From Byssothecium circinans (Eukaryota; Ascomycota; Dothideomycetes; Pleosporales; Massarinaceae): a stretch of DNA of 64,000 nt. The stretch covers positions 558,932 to 622,931 of the forward strand of contig ML976988.1 of NCBI GenBank assembly GCA_010015675.1, read 5' to 3'. Below the pieces are notes generated by a model, which saw only the letters and a program-made list of their open reading frames with translations, searched no databases and was not told where the DNA came from. Made by a program: the position numbers and the translations under genes. Below, one piece after another: positions 1 through 11,515 of the stretch; the stretch's first letter is position 1; each line of letters starts with the position of its first letter.

Positions 1-41
1 GCGGTTCGGTGGTGTGGGCGGTTCGGTGGTGCTTTACGTTA
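1..41. repeat. Right terminal inverted repeat of a truncated DNA transposon (family B)
   Basis: The first 41 bases carry two GCGGTTCGGTGGTG-like units and end in CTTTACGTTA. They match, in the same orientation, the right end of the element at 26110-27127. The rest of the element lies outside the window. TA at its edge fits insertion at a TA dinucleotide, as in the Tc1/mariner/pogo group. Confidence 0.75.
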
Positions 42-736
42 CTAAATTAATATAACACTATTTTAACCCTCCCTAATCACCATTATAAGCGATTACCCAT
101 ATAAAACTAATCATAGTAGGTATTTTCTATAGTTAGTAGTTTCGCTTAATTTAGATAGTTTAGATACTTTTGTCCTAGTACTATAATTAGCCTAAGCTAT
201 TAGTTTTTACCTAAGTAGCTCTTAAAGATTATTATTATTATTACCTACTATATAATACTATTGGATTTTTAGTTCTTCTTTATATAATATAGTATTAAAC
301 TATTCTTTTAATAATTAGGGACTATTTAGTTACTTTTTTATATAGTAATCTAGCTACCTTCTTTATCCTATTAGCTTTCTTCTAATTATAGGTTAGAGCC
401 TTATACCCTCTAGTATTCTATACACTTTACTAGTTATTATACTTTATATTTACTCTCTACCCTTACTTTCTTATAGTTTTAAATAGTTCCTAATAGTTTA
501 GAACTAACCTAGTCTACTATAGGACTAAACTCTATAGTACTACCCTTTTAAAGATACTTATACTTACGTATTTTTTACTTAGTTACTACTATAAGTTACT
601 ATTTAAGCTCTTTAATGCGCGCCTTTATTAGCGCGCTACTATGCAGCATTAACTTAGCGCCTTTAATAAGCTGTAAAAGCCTACCCTAAGCTATCTATAG
701 TAACTAAGTAATAGAATTACGTACTAGCTTTAACTA
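42..736 (-). mobile_element. Older RIPped inverted Fot1/pogo-like copy, left part
   Basis: From about 360 to 736 this AT-rich stretch is a mutated reverse complement of the 3' part of the element at 737-2590. For example, 606-655 corresponds to the reverse complement of about 2150-2200, with nearly all differences being C to T or G to A. The copy stops at 736 and resumes at 2591, where the younger element is inserted. I could not align 42-360 with the known element; it may be a longer 3' end or another repeat. No open frame survives. Confidence 0.75.
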
Positions 737-2590
737 TAACGTAAAGTACCACTGAAGCGGCCACCCTACCAAAGCGGCTACTTTTCCTTGGCAACACCAA
801 CACCACACTCATCACGAAATGGCTCAACTAACAAATCCGTTACTTATTCAACAAGAAGGCAGGATTGAGCTTGCCCTTCAGGCTTACCATTTAGGCCAAT
901 TTAAAAGCCTCCGACGCGCTGCTAAGGCTTTTAACGTTCGTTATTAGAGACTCTCTGCATGCCTCAACGGAACCGCCTTTTGACCAACAACAGTACCGAA
1001 CTGTTCGAAACTGTTCTCGACTGAAGAGGACACGCTTGTCAAATATATCCTTGACCTTGGTTCACGAGGATTCGCGCCTACGCTAGGCGAAGTGTTAGAT
1101 ATGGCGAATAAACTACTGCGCGAGCGGGGTAGAGAGAAGGTTAGCTATAACTAGGCAGAACGGTTTGTGAACCATTCAGAACAGTTACGAACGGTTTAGA
1201 ACCGTTCAAAGGACCGTCAGAGAGCTCTATAGGAGGATCCTGAGGTGGTTGGCGCGTGGTTTAAGCTTGTAGAGGATACTAAAGCTAAGTACGGTGTACA
1301 CGACGACAATATACATAACTTTGATGAGACCGGCTTTCAGATAGGTATTATTAGCTCTATGAAAGTGGTTACTGGCTCAGAGAAGCGAGAAAGGCCTACA
1401 ACAGTTCAGCTAGGTGATAAGGAGTGGGTGACAGACATCTAGAGTATATGTTTAAATGGTACATTCACCCTACCATTCATTATATACAAAGGACGCGTCC
1501 ACATCTCTTCGTGGTACTAGGAAGCCAATATACCACGTGATTAGAAGCTCTTAGTCTTAGAGAATAGATAGACGACTAATAAGCTTAGTCTCGCGTGGTT
1601 GAAGCACTTTGACGCGCATACAAAGGCAAGAACTGTTGGCGTCTATTGGTTGCTGATTTTGGATGGCCACGAAAGCCACCTAAATCAAGATTTCAAGGAT
1701 TATTATTACGATAATAAGATCCTTACGCTCTGTATGCCACCGCACTCGTCACACATCCTCCAGCCGCTCGATGTGGTGTGCTTCTCGCCGCTCAAGCGTA
1801 AGTACTCTAAGATCATTTAGGGCTTAGCGCAAAAGCGCGTCTTTCACGTTAATAAGGAAGCGTTCCTACCAGCCTTTAAAGACGCGTTTTCAAGCGTGTT
1901 TACGGTTCAGAACTGTCAAAAGGCCTTTGAGGCAACAGGGCTAGTCCCTCTAAACGCGTAGGTGGTACTTAATCGCCTTAATGTGCGTATACGCACCCCA
2001 CCAGGACCCCCACTACTAGAGACGCCATGGCTATCGAGGACTCCAAGTAATACACGCGAATTTAGCTTACAGTTAAAGTTCGTACGTAATTCTATTACTC
2101 GGTTACCACGAACGGCGCAGGATGGGCTTTCGCAGCTCGTCAAAGGCACTGAGTTGGTGCTGCATAACACTGCGCTTATGAAGGCGCGCATTAAAGAGCT
2201 TGAACAGCAACTTGCAGTAGTAACTAAGCGAAAAACACGCAAGCACAAGTATCTTTAGAAGGGTGGCACTATGGAGTTTGGTCCTACAGCAGACCAGGTC
2301 AGTTCTGAACCGTCAGGAACCGTTCAGAACCATAAGAGGGCGAGGGTGGAGGGTGAACACAAAGTGCGATAACTAGGTATTCACTACTGCGGCAACTATG
2401 GTAAGGCTGGGCATAACGCGAGAACGTGTCAGGCAGATAAAGAGGGTTCTTCTAAGTTAGAGGCCAGTACTTAGTTTATCATGTCAAGTAGCGATGTGGA
2501 CGATAACGATGATAAAGTTAAGTAAGTTAGTGTTGCTAAGGAAAAGTGGCCGCTTCAGTGGGGTGGCCGCTTCAGTGGTGCTTTACGTTA
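737..2590 (+). mobile_element. Fot1/pogo-type DNA transposon, complete but RIP-inactivated
   Basis: A 1.85-kb element bounded by imperfect inverted repeats. The left end TAACGTAAAGTACCACTGAA mirrors the right end, which closes with CAGTGGTGCTTTACGTTA. TA at both edges (737-738 and 2589-2590) is the expected target duplication. It encodes a DDE transposase broken by TAG/TAA codons. It sits inside an inverted older copy of itself, so it inserted later; its much lower mutation load agrees. Confidence 0.85.
819..2479 (+). pseudogene. Transposase of Fot1/pogo family with C-terminal zinc knuckle, inactivated by stops
   Basis: The frame opens with ATG at 819 and reads 42 codons of a helix-turn-helix-type start before a TAG at 945-947, where CAG would restore a normal residue. 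Later pieces show the catalytic triad: the Asp of FDETGF (about 1323), the Asp of LILDGHESH (about 1660) and the Asp of LQPLDV (about 1760). A CCHC zinc knuckle follows near 2390-2430 (CGN-Y-GKAGHNARTC), with its second Cys changed to Tyr by G to A. Every break fits CpA-to-TpA change on one strand or the other, the RIP signature. It cannot make an active transposase. Confidence 0.85.
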
Positions 2591-3898
2591 AGCTAAATTT
2601 ATATATATTACTTAGTATTCTTAATAGCTATAGCATCTCTAGTAGTAAGGGTCCTAGTAAGGTATATATATATATATATATATATTAAAGTAATTAAGTA
2701 CTACCTACGCGTTTAGAGGACTAGCCCTAAAGCCTTAAAAGCCTTTTAATAGTTCTAAACCATAAATACACTTAAAAATGTATTTTTAAAGGCTAGTAAG
2801 AATACTTTCTTATTAATATAAGAGATATACTTTTACACTAAGCCCTAAATAATTTTAGAGTACTTACGCTTAAGTAGTAAGAAGTATACTATATTAAGTA
2901 GCTAAAGGATATATAATAAGTACACTAGTATATAAAGTATAAAAATCTTATTATTAATATAATAATCCTTAAAATTTTAATTTAGGTAGCTTTTATAGCT
3001 ATCTAAAATTAGTAACTAATAGGCGCTTACTATTTAGCCTTTTATATGCATATTAAAGTGCTTTAACTATATAAGACTAAGCTTATTATTTATCTATCTA
3101 TTCTCTAAGACTAAGAGCTTCTAATTATATAGTATATTAGCTTTCTAATACTATAAAGAGATATAGACGCGTCCTTTATATATAATAAAAAGTAGGGTAA
3201 ATATACTATTTAAATATATACTTTAGATCTTTATTACTTACTCCTTATTATCTAGCTAAACTATTATAGGCCTTTCTTACTTCTCTAAGCTAGTAACTAC
3301 TTTTATAGAGCTAATAATACCTATCTAAAAGCTAGTCTTATTAAAGTTATATATATTATTATCCTATATACTATACTTAGCTTTAGTATCCTCTATAAGC
3401 TTAAACTACCTAGTAATTACCTTTAGATCTTTCTATAGTACCTTTTAATAGTTTTTTAAATAGTTTATAAACTATTCTACTTAGTTATAGCTAACCTTCT
3501 CTTTACCCTTCTTAGCTAGTAGTTTATTTGCTATATCTAACACTTTACCTAATATAGGCGCAAATCCTTACAAATTAAGGTTAAGGATATATAGGACAAG
3601 TATTTCCTACTTAGTTAAGGATAGTTTTAAATAGTTTAGTACTATTTCTAATTAAAAAGGTATTCCTTTAGCGCGTTTAGTAAAGACGTAAGCCTTAATA
3701 TTAAAGGCTATAGTAGTACTTTAATAGCTTTTAAATTAGCCTCTATTATATGCGCTAAGGATAAGCTATAGTCTACCTTTATGTTAGAGTTATTTAGACC
3801 TTTATTATTAAAGCATTTTTGCGTTAAAGATAGAGTTAGTGTTGCTAAGGAATTATAAGTAGTTTAGTAGGGTAGGTAGTTTAGTAGTACTTTACGTT
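2591..3898 (-). mobile_element. Older RIPped inverted Fot1/pogo-like copy, right part
   Basis: Continues the copy interrupted at 736. About 3100-3320 is the mutated reverse complement of about 1290-1590 of the younger element, sharing the GACGCGTCC block and the AGAGAATAGATAG block. The right end at 3833-3898 matches the reverse complement of the younger element's left terminal repeat, including its distinctive GGTAGGGT, with C to T changes. A (TA)n microsatellite lies at about 2663-2685. No reading frame survives. Confidence 0.8.
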
Positions 3899-4532
3899 AT
3901 AGGATATATAGAGAACTAATATAGTAAAGACTAGGTCTACTAAACTTACTTATTACTTTACTAACTACGTTAGTTAATATTATAGTAGCTTATAATAATT
4001 ATTAGTTTATAATAGCTAAGGTAACTCTCGCTATAAGTAGTATCTGTATAGGATTAAATTTTATATTATTTTTAGTCTATAGTTAGCTTCTAGAGAAAAT
4101 TAAGACACTAAAAGATAGGGAGGCTAAGAAGCCTAAGGATAAAAGCAAGCGCTATAAGAAATCAAGATTAGTTGCAAACAGAATCACCTCTAGTTACTAA
4201 TAACTAGACTGCGGCAGTTATTAATTGTTAATGCTGCGGCGGTGTTAACGTTGCGGCTGTTCTATTTTTTTGTCTAGCGCTTGCACACACGGCACTATGA
4301 AGGCCTTAGTTAACCCTGTTTGAAGGCAATTGCATATAAGGCACCTCTTATAATAAAGCATTGATTGATAGCAGGGAGACCTCTTAGAAGCTAATTCAAA
4401 CGCACCTACACAAAAAAAATACTTTAACTGTGCAATAAGGGTTGATTCTTTGCGACTCTGTTCCTTGCGTTGTAGGACTATTAATCAATTATTGCTCTAC
4501 CTTTGCTAGCCTCAAACTAATAGTTGTTGCCT
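3899..4532. other. AT-rich intergenic sequence, no gene seen
   Basis: The first 250 bases have the same TA-rich, RIP-like texture as the transposons but do not align with them by eye. From about 4170 base composition returns to normal. No coding potential or RNA gene is visible. Confidence 0.5.
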
Positions 4533-4636
4533 ATGTCTCTGCCGCATGTCTCTGCCGCATGTCTCTGCCGCATGTCTCTGCCGCATGTCTCTGCCGCATG
4601 TCTCTGCCGCATGTCTCTGCCCCTTATCTCTGCCGC
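4533..4636. repeat. 13-bp minisatellite, eight units
   Basis: The unit ATGTCTCTGCCGC is repeated head to tail: six exact copies (4533-4610), then two degenerate copies (4611-4636). Because 13 is not a multiple of 3, all three forward frames stay open and give repetitive short ORFs; these are not genes. The following 4637-5064 holds nothing recognisable. Confidence 0.95.
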
Positions 4637-5064
4637 GTTGGCACTGCTTAACGGCCCAGTTGCTAACTATCAAAAGAGGACAGCATCAACCGATCAAACG
4701 TACTTCAAACAGGGCCAAAATAATGTTAGTTTTCTGCCTGTATGCTTGCATACAATCAAGAATCTCCGAACTAGCATACCTATCTATGTCGGCTTCTTTG
4801 CGACTACTCAGTGCTAATATAAGACTAGACTACTTCACCTTCTTGATCGTAAGTTCTTCAAGTGACGAGAGATCTCGACCGCCAAAGAGCTTGGAAATTT
4901 CCTACTTACCTCAGCCTCAAGGCGCTTCTCCCTCATGTTTTGGATAGTTTCGATGAAATAGTGGTTGTACGTTAATAATAATGCTAGGGGCACGTGAAAT
5001 CTACATATTAATCTGCGTAGCTGTTGAAAGTAGATATTCATTGCTATTCTAGCATACTAGTTCC

Positions 5065-7850
5065 TCAAGGTACATCGTCATCATGTGGGTGATAATCTGG
5101 ATAATGGGGTAATGGCGGCCACTCGGGCTTCACATACTCGTTTTCGAAATCATGCTTCCCTGAGCCCACTATTATCACCTTGTCTTTATCAGCAGCACCA
5201 GGAAGGATGATATCCGCCAGCGTGTTCGGCGGCACAGTGACCGACATGTGGAATCTCTCTTCGTCAATCTTCCACCCGATTTCAATCTTGCCGTAGGGAG
5301 ACATGAAGCTCGCGTTTGCAAACTCGAGATCGCCGCCCGGAACTGGTGCGACCCGGAATTTCCGCCACCCAGGCTCAATACACGTCAGGCCTGCGATGTT
5401 GCTGTGCATCCAGTCGGCAACAGCACCGAGCGCATAGTGGTTGAAACTTGTCATCTCGCCAGGATTGATACTACCATTAGGTAACATGCTATCCCAGCGC
5501 TCCCACATCGTCGTCGCGCCCATGGTGACCTGATATAGCCAGCTGGGGGATTTCTTGTGGTAGAGCATTCTGTAGAAGAGCTGTGACGAGCCGACTTTGC
5601 TCAGGGCGTGCCCGACGAGCGGAGTCCCCGCAAATCCGGTCTCGATCTTGAACCGCGAGTTTCGGAGGATGAGATCGCGGAGGCGAGAAGCTGCGACAGA
5701 CTGCTGGGCAGGGCTGGCGAAGAGGTCAAAGTGAATGGACAGCACGAGGGCGGTTTGCGTGTCGGCTACCACGCGTCCCTCGGGCGTGATGTAGCGGTTT
5801 TGGTAGGCGGCTTTGAGCTTGAGAACAGAGGAGGCGCAGGATTTGGCCTGCGCCGGGAGATTCAATGCGAGGCTGATCTTGTACATGAGGTTTGTTATAT
5901 GGATAAGATAGGCGTTCGCAACAAGGCCAGGGTCGGTCATGGACGTACCAGGCTCGTCGGGAGGCGCTTTGGGGTCAAGCCAGTCGCCGAACTGAAAAAT
6001 TTGTTCTTTCCATAGATTGGTAGTTTCGTCCCGTACGATGCCGCGATCGATCCAGGCTTGCATGCTCTCCAAGTGGTGGCTGAGGATTTCGCGGTCCCCA
6101 AATGAGTTGAAGAGACTCCATGGCAGGCCAACGACAACATCACCCCAGATGGCTGTTGGGACTTTTGGATCGTCCAGAAAGACATTGGGGCAGAAATATG
6201 GCGGGATTCCACTTCCATCCGCCATTTGCTCCGCTGCGAGATCCTTGGACCAGCTAAGAAGCATGCCGCAAGTGTCGTAATAATAATTTGCAGTCGGCGC
6301 GAAGACATGAATGTCGCCTGTCCAGCCAAGCCGCTCATCACGTTGGGGGCAATCAGTTGGAATGCTCAGGAAGTTTCCTTTGATTCCCCAACGTATATTT
6401 TCTGGAAGAATTCGTTAGTGTGTAATCAGGGCTGGGGATTGCTCAACATACGGTGCAGCTTATTTAGCAGTTCATTTGAACATTCGAACCATCCGGTTTG
6501 TTCCATGTCTGTATGGACCACAATTGCCGTCATGTCATCCAGCTTGAGCTCGCCCGTTGGAGGCCATTCATCAACCTGAACGTATCGAAACCCGTGGAAT
6601 GTGAACTTTGGCTCCCATATTTGGTCACAGCCAGACAAGATGATGGTGTCGGTAGCCTTGCAACCTCGCAAGGGTCGTGTAGCAACCTCCCCGTGTTCCA
6701 GAACTTCGGTGTGCAGAAGTTTCACAACCTGTCCCTTAGGTCCAGATAGATTCGCGCGTACCCATCCAACAAGATTCTGCCCAAAATCAACGATAGTCTT
6801 GCCAGAGGGAGACTTGAAAGTCGCTATTGCCTTGATCTCCTCGATTTTCCTCACTGGAGGGCCATCTGGAGCTACCAAGGTGCTTTCAGGTAATGGCAAC
6901 GTTGTCACGCCGTCCCACTTGCTATCGTCGAATTTAGCTGTGAGCCATCCTGCCGGCTCCAGCTGCAGGTCGCAAATCTCTCCATCGTAGAGTTCCGATG
7001 TTTGAAGAGCCCCAGTCCCGGAAGTCCATTTCGAGTCGGTGCTGATAACCGTGACGTCGCCATTGTCGCTGGTGAGGACAAGCTTCGCAATCAAGCCCAT
7101 CGTCTTCCCCCAGATATTCCGTTTGCCTCCAAAGAAACCCAAGCGGCCGGCAAACCATCCTTCCGCAACTTGTGCAGTTAGGACATTCTGGCCTGACCGA
7201 ATGAGTTCCGTGACATCAAAAGTCTGATATGTAAGGCGATGACTATAGCTCGTCCAGCCCGGTGCGAGCACTTCTGTTCCGACCCGCTGCCCATTGATAT
7301 GAGCTTCATATACGCCATGTGCTGTGATGTATAGTCGAGCTCTCTTGGTCTGATGTTCATTGGCAAACTTCCGTCGCAGGAGGAACGGTCTCTTTGCCGC
7401 CTCGGCGTCGCATTCCTGGGTGGCGGAGATCAGTTTCGAGCCAAACCAGTCTATTCTTTCCAAAAGACCAGCTTCAGCGACAACACTCTCCGACCATGCA
7501 GTGCCCAGACTGGAAGAAGCTCCAAATGCACGCACGCGAATCGATACCGGTTTGCCTGTCTGCAGCGGTTGCCCTGGCCATGGAACCAGCACTGATGCTG
7601 AGGATGTAACTTTGTAGACCTCCGAAGTTTGGCTGTCTACATCTGTGATCTCAATCTCGTATACTGCCTGTGTCCAGTTTTTCGCTTCCCCTCCAAACCT
7701 CCATGAAATTCGCGGAGCACGTTCACCTATACCCAAGGCTTCTCGGTGGTGCTCAAGCTGTACCCTGCCTATGCTGCACAACATATCTTCTGTCTCGCCC
7801 CCGGGCGGAGCAGCAGGGACTGCGCGGGACCGTAAATATTTGGAGAACAT
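5065..7850 (-). CDS. Alpha-L-rhamnosidase, GH78, intracellular
   Basis: Two exons, 7850-6452 and 6401-5065, around a 50-bp intron (GTATGT donor, CACTAAC branch, CAG acceptor), give about 911 residues, a normal length for fungal GH78. The N-terminal half has beta-sandwich domains (EHHREALGIGERAPRISW, then AHINGQRVGTEVLAPGW and AEGWFAGRLGFFGG). The splice restores the family signature DCPQRDERLGWTGD at about residues 483-496, which holds acidic active-site residues and opens the (alpha/alpha)6 barrel. A C-terminal beta domain follows. These enzymes release terminal L-rhamnose from flavonoid glycosides or pectin side chains. No signal peptide is seen, so action in the cytosol on imported glycosides is inferred. 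The first Met (7850) may not be the true start; a second Met at about residue 23 (MLCSIGRV) begins closer to the conserved domain. Confidence 0.93.
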
Positions 7851-8349
7851 GAATGGGCAGAGGACAAGTCTGATATGGATTTATGTCTTTCTTCAAGTTG
7901 TCAGAGTCTAAATGAAAGTGATTGTAATATGTGGAAGGAGAAGGAGGACAATTGTCGTACTGACCTTTCTATCCAGCGAGTATCAATAACAGCTCTGATA
8001 AAGTTTTGGAGGGAGAGGAGATTACTGAGCGGATGGAACTCGGGAATTGAGACGCGATCTAATACTTCCGTATTGGGATCTGCCCAGGACACAGGCCCCA
8101 GCTCACTGCCAAGCAACACACACAGAACGGATCAGCCGGCCGGCTGAACAAGACATGTCTGCGTCGGGGCTCAGCCCCGATACCTGGCTGTAGCTCGGTC
8201 TATCGAGTCATACAAGCGGGGAGGCGAGAACAAGCCGAGTCAGGCTAGTATGCCCATGCAGCCATCCTTTCTTGGTAAATAGTTACATTCACTGAGCTTC
8301 GGTAACCGAGGTTGGAGCTGTTGATTTCTTGATCACGCAAATGGGCCCT
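7851..8349. promoter_or_regulatory. Upstream region of the GH78 gene and 3' flank of the regulator gene
   Basis: A 499-bp gap holding the GH78 promoter and the 3' flank of the Zn2Cys6 gene. It contains the CGG/CCG inverted repeat at 8164-8180. No ORF here looks coding. Confidence 0.5.
8164..8180. promoter_or_regulatory. Candidate Zn2Cys6 operator TCGGGG-N5-CCCCGA upstream of GH78
   Basis: TCGGGGCTCAGCCCCGA has perfect 6-bp arms around a 5-bp spacer and ends 314 bp before the GH78 start codon. The CGG half-sites are separated by 9 bp, the geometry bound by dimeric Zn2Cys6 proteins. The same arms and spacer recur at 19977-19993. Function is inferred. Confidence 0.5.
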
Positions 8350-10760
8350 TTAACCATCCGCCGTACCTTGGGCATCCGCTCTGAATGCGGGATGCATTCG
8401 CCTCAGTAGATTCACATACGCTTCACAATCCCGCGACTCGGAACTCCAGTAATCAAGTCCTTTCATCAGGGTCTCCCCGCCATATCCCCACAGCGCTGCC
8501 TCTGGTACGCAGAGCTTCTCCAAGCCAGGCATATTTTTTGCCGCCAGTCTTGCAGCAGCGATGATAATCAGCGCGCTGCGAACACCTCTCCGAGGCCCTA
8601 ACCAGGTCGCCTGATGCCGATAAGTGCTGATTGAAATACTCAGGAACTTCTCATCGAGAGCAAGACATATGTTCGCTAAATGAATCAAATCTGCGACGAG
8701 GCCCCGGTCCCAGTGCGTAGTGTCGTTGTGGATCAGAATGTACAACGCCGGGATGGTGATGTCGTGTCGGACGCTGTATACTCGCCAACGGAGGTGTTGC
8801 CGGAGTTCATCGGCACATGGCATTGCGTCGTCAAGGGAAAACTTCATGATAGGAGGTAGCGAATCGTAATATTGCGCAAGTTGATAATCAAACTCCTTCA
8901 AGGCGTGCACCATGCTCGTGAAGAATGACTCTGGCGAGTCGTTCGAGCGGTTGTACGCTTCGCGGCGCTTTTCATGCGTGTAGATATCGATGCGCATTTC
9001 GACTTTCTGAACCATGATCTCCGTCAGGTAGTAATACCAGGATCGCTCTTCGTAATAGATTGATGAGCTCGTGGATGCCGGAGAGCCTGATACTGGCTGT
9101 GATGCCGGCGTGTTATCCTCTTGGTTGATATCAACAGCATAGCCGTTGGGGGGAGTTGGGAGTTGTGATGAATATGCGATAAGGTTGAGACCAGATGTTT
9201 CCATACCAAATTCCGCGGCGATCTCGCTACATTAGAATCAGTTCATTGAAGTCTGTCGGTTGGCGAGGCTGAAAACTTACCGTTCCGATTTGATAGAGCT
9301 CCAGAAGAGCCGCTGCTCCATGCTATAGCTTGCTGGCAATGGCAAGCCTTTGTTCCTTCGGGCTATCATTTTGGAAATGTAAGCTCGACATGTGACACTG
9401 GCTGAATTGAAAGCACGCCACGCGGCTACTGGTTCATGCGTATACACAAGAAATACGCCTGTTAGAAATAAGCATTGTGCCGAAATCAGTGAACAATGAG
9501 ACCAGAGATTCCCGATACGTTTCTGCGCTGCGTTGAAGTAGTCTTGGCCAATAGCATGCCGTTCAGGAGAAGTCTTTGGATGCGAGAAGTTTGTCAAATT
9601 CGAGACGTCCCAGGGGTCTAATATGGCACCAATCGCGCATGCAAGCAACTATGGGCAGATGTTAAATGACGTCCCTTGAACATTATGAGTTGGCACACTT
9701 ACCACTTGGCATGTTTCGCCGTCCCAACTTAGACCGTCTTCTATCATACTTGCAGCGTGCTTGCGCAGCACCGATGGTTCAAGAATAGGGTTCATTGTGT
9801 GTGCGTGCTTCAAGAAGCTCTCTACCAGATCAGGGACCATGATGTCGTCGTCTAGGCTTCGTTTCACTCGCTTCACACGCTTGCGTCCTTTCCGTCTCCT
9901 GGTGGGATTTGGACTTTGTTCTTCATCGTCTCCCTCTTCATCTGTTGAATCCATCAAGGCATCAAGACCGACGCAAATGTTTCCTTTGAACTCAAGGATT
10001 GGCCAGGATAGGGTTTCTTCTATGGTATATGACCACCACAAGCCGAACGGGGCATTTTCTGGCTGAGCCATACTTCTACGGAGGGAGAGAACTTCCAACA
10101 CGTGACCGTCGCCTTGAGTATCTTCATCGCCATATATTGAGGTCATAGTGTTCTGTGGAGAAGTGGTCTGTATGGTAAAACTTCTATCCGAGCTGGCCTG
10201 CATTGGGACTGCTAAAATGGATCTCCTGGACGCCATATCTGAAGTCAGGACATCTTGGTCCTTGGATTGAAGTGGAGTACAGTTATTGAGGCTGGTAGCA
10301 AGTTTATCGATTGCGCCAAGTATTCTGGCACCCCACGCATCGAGGCCAGCAGGTCTTGCAACAGATGTTAGTAGTTGAGGTGACAATTCGCTGATTGGTC
10401 TGACAGGACTTGGCAATCTGGCTGGTCAACGTACATAGTATTCTGGGATATCATCGGTACAACCACGGCGCTATGTGAATAGACGCAGTCTATGCCCGAT
10501 TTTTTGCAAAAGCTACATGACGGCTGTTCGCCACTGCATCGAGTTTTGCGATCACGACACGCTGCACAGGCTATGGGCACGCGTGAGCTTGGATTGTTGG
10601 CCTCATGAAAGCGCCTACGCTTTGCATTCTGTGGCTGTGGATGTGCATGTGATTGAGGTTGGGGTTGGGGTTGGGGTTGAGCCTGTGCCGGCCACTCCTG
10701 GTTGTGGCCATGACTTCCAGCTGATGCTGGTCGGGTAGTGGCCGAGGCGGAATAATCCAT
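8350..10760 (-). CDS. Zn2Cys6 transcription factor with fungal-specific TF domain
   Basis: Four exons (10760-10435, 10354-9703, 9648-9281, 9226-8350) close in frame to about 740 residues. The introns have good signals (GTACGT with TACTAAC; GTAAGT with TAG acceptors). The binuclear zinc cluster CAACRDRKTRC...CSFCKKSGIDC occupies residues 65-92 with spacing C-x2-C-x6-C-x6-C-x2-C-x6-C. Before it lies a Gln/Pro tract (QPQPQPQPQ), and an acidic-then-basic patch (EEGDDEEQ, RRRKGRKRVKRVKR) follows in exon 2. The middle and C-terminal part resembles the fungal_trans regulatory domain (AFNSASVTCRAY, KSEREIAAEFG). The start is the Met at 10760; upstream in-frame sequence lacks coding character. It is divergent from the GH3 gene and adjacent to GH78, which suggests it is the pathway regulator. 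Whether it is a RhaR-type rhamnose regulator cannot be told from sequence. Confidence 0.9.
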
Positions 10761-11515
10761 GGCGCGAGCAAAGTCGACCTCATGTCGCGTCGAGTCGTGT
10801 CGAGTCGTGCTACGTTGTCTTGTATTATGCATTCGGGGCTCTGCCGGGAAGGGTGAGGTCGGGGGATGATGTAGAGGGAGAGGACAAGGGAGAGGGAGTG
10901 TGTGGAAGTAGGCAAGGGACGTGAGGCGGCGAGGTGGATACACATGACAGGCGGGGTTAGTGGAGTGCAGTCGCGCAGGCGCCGTGTGTGGACCCAGGAG
11001 GAAACGTAAACAATGGAGCGAAATTGGAATTGCATGAGTGGTGCGCTTCAGTGGCATGTCAATATCAACAGTAAAATTAAACTATTTGCGTTGTTCAGAG
11101 GGCACATGATGGTGGTCCCTTGTTGAGGAGTTTTCGACTTACAGTACAGTGACAGGTCCCTGCAGATCCTCGGCTCTGCCCCGACAGTGGGAGGGGAACT
11201 CCACTTAAAGTCGACCCCGCAGCCCCTACGGGTTAGATGGCCCCGAACCACCGCCATACGCTCCACTCCAGGAACAGGTACAGGTGCAGGCACAGGTACA
11301 CATACTCACTATACCTGACCGGTGAGCTCTGAGCTTACCTAAAGCTGCAACTCTGACTTGCACCACCTGATTGTTGATTTCAATATTTTGGATATTTTCG
11401 GTCGCCTTTCTTTACATAGCTGTCACTCTTACAGCCAGTTTATCGTCCCTCTTCTCGCGACAGACAAAGAAGTCACTTTGCTGTTTATTTTCGGTTCCTT
11501 GGAGGAAACACGACC
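10761..11515. promoter_or_regulatory. Divergent promoter between the regulator and GH3 beta-glucosidase genes
   Basis: A 755-bp shared upstream region. It holds two CGG-N7-CCG repeats: CGGGGCTCTGCCG at 10834-10846 and TCGGCTCTGCCCCGA at 11170-11184. A short CAGGTACAGGTGCAGGCACA-type repeat lies at 11273-11295. The ORFs here look random. Confidence 0.5.
11170..11184. promoter_or_regulatory. Candidate Zn2Cys6 operator TCGG-N7-CCGA in the divergent promoter
   Basis: TCGGCTCTGCCCCGA lies about 330 bp upstream of the GH3 start and about 410 bp upstream of the regulator start. It differs by one base from TCGGCTCTTCCCCGA at 20047-20061. A related CGGGGCTCTGCCG is at 10834-10846. It could serve both genes, including autoregulation. 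Confidence 0.45.

Noticed and set aside
4442..4947. Overlapping ORFs with SLPHVSAACLCR repeats
   Set aside because: They are the translation of the 13-bp minisatellite in three frames.
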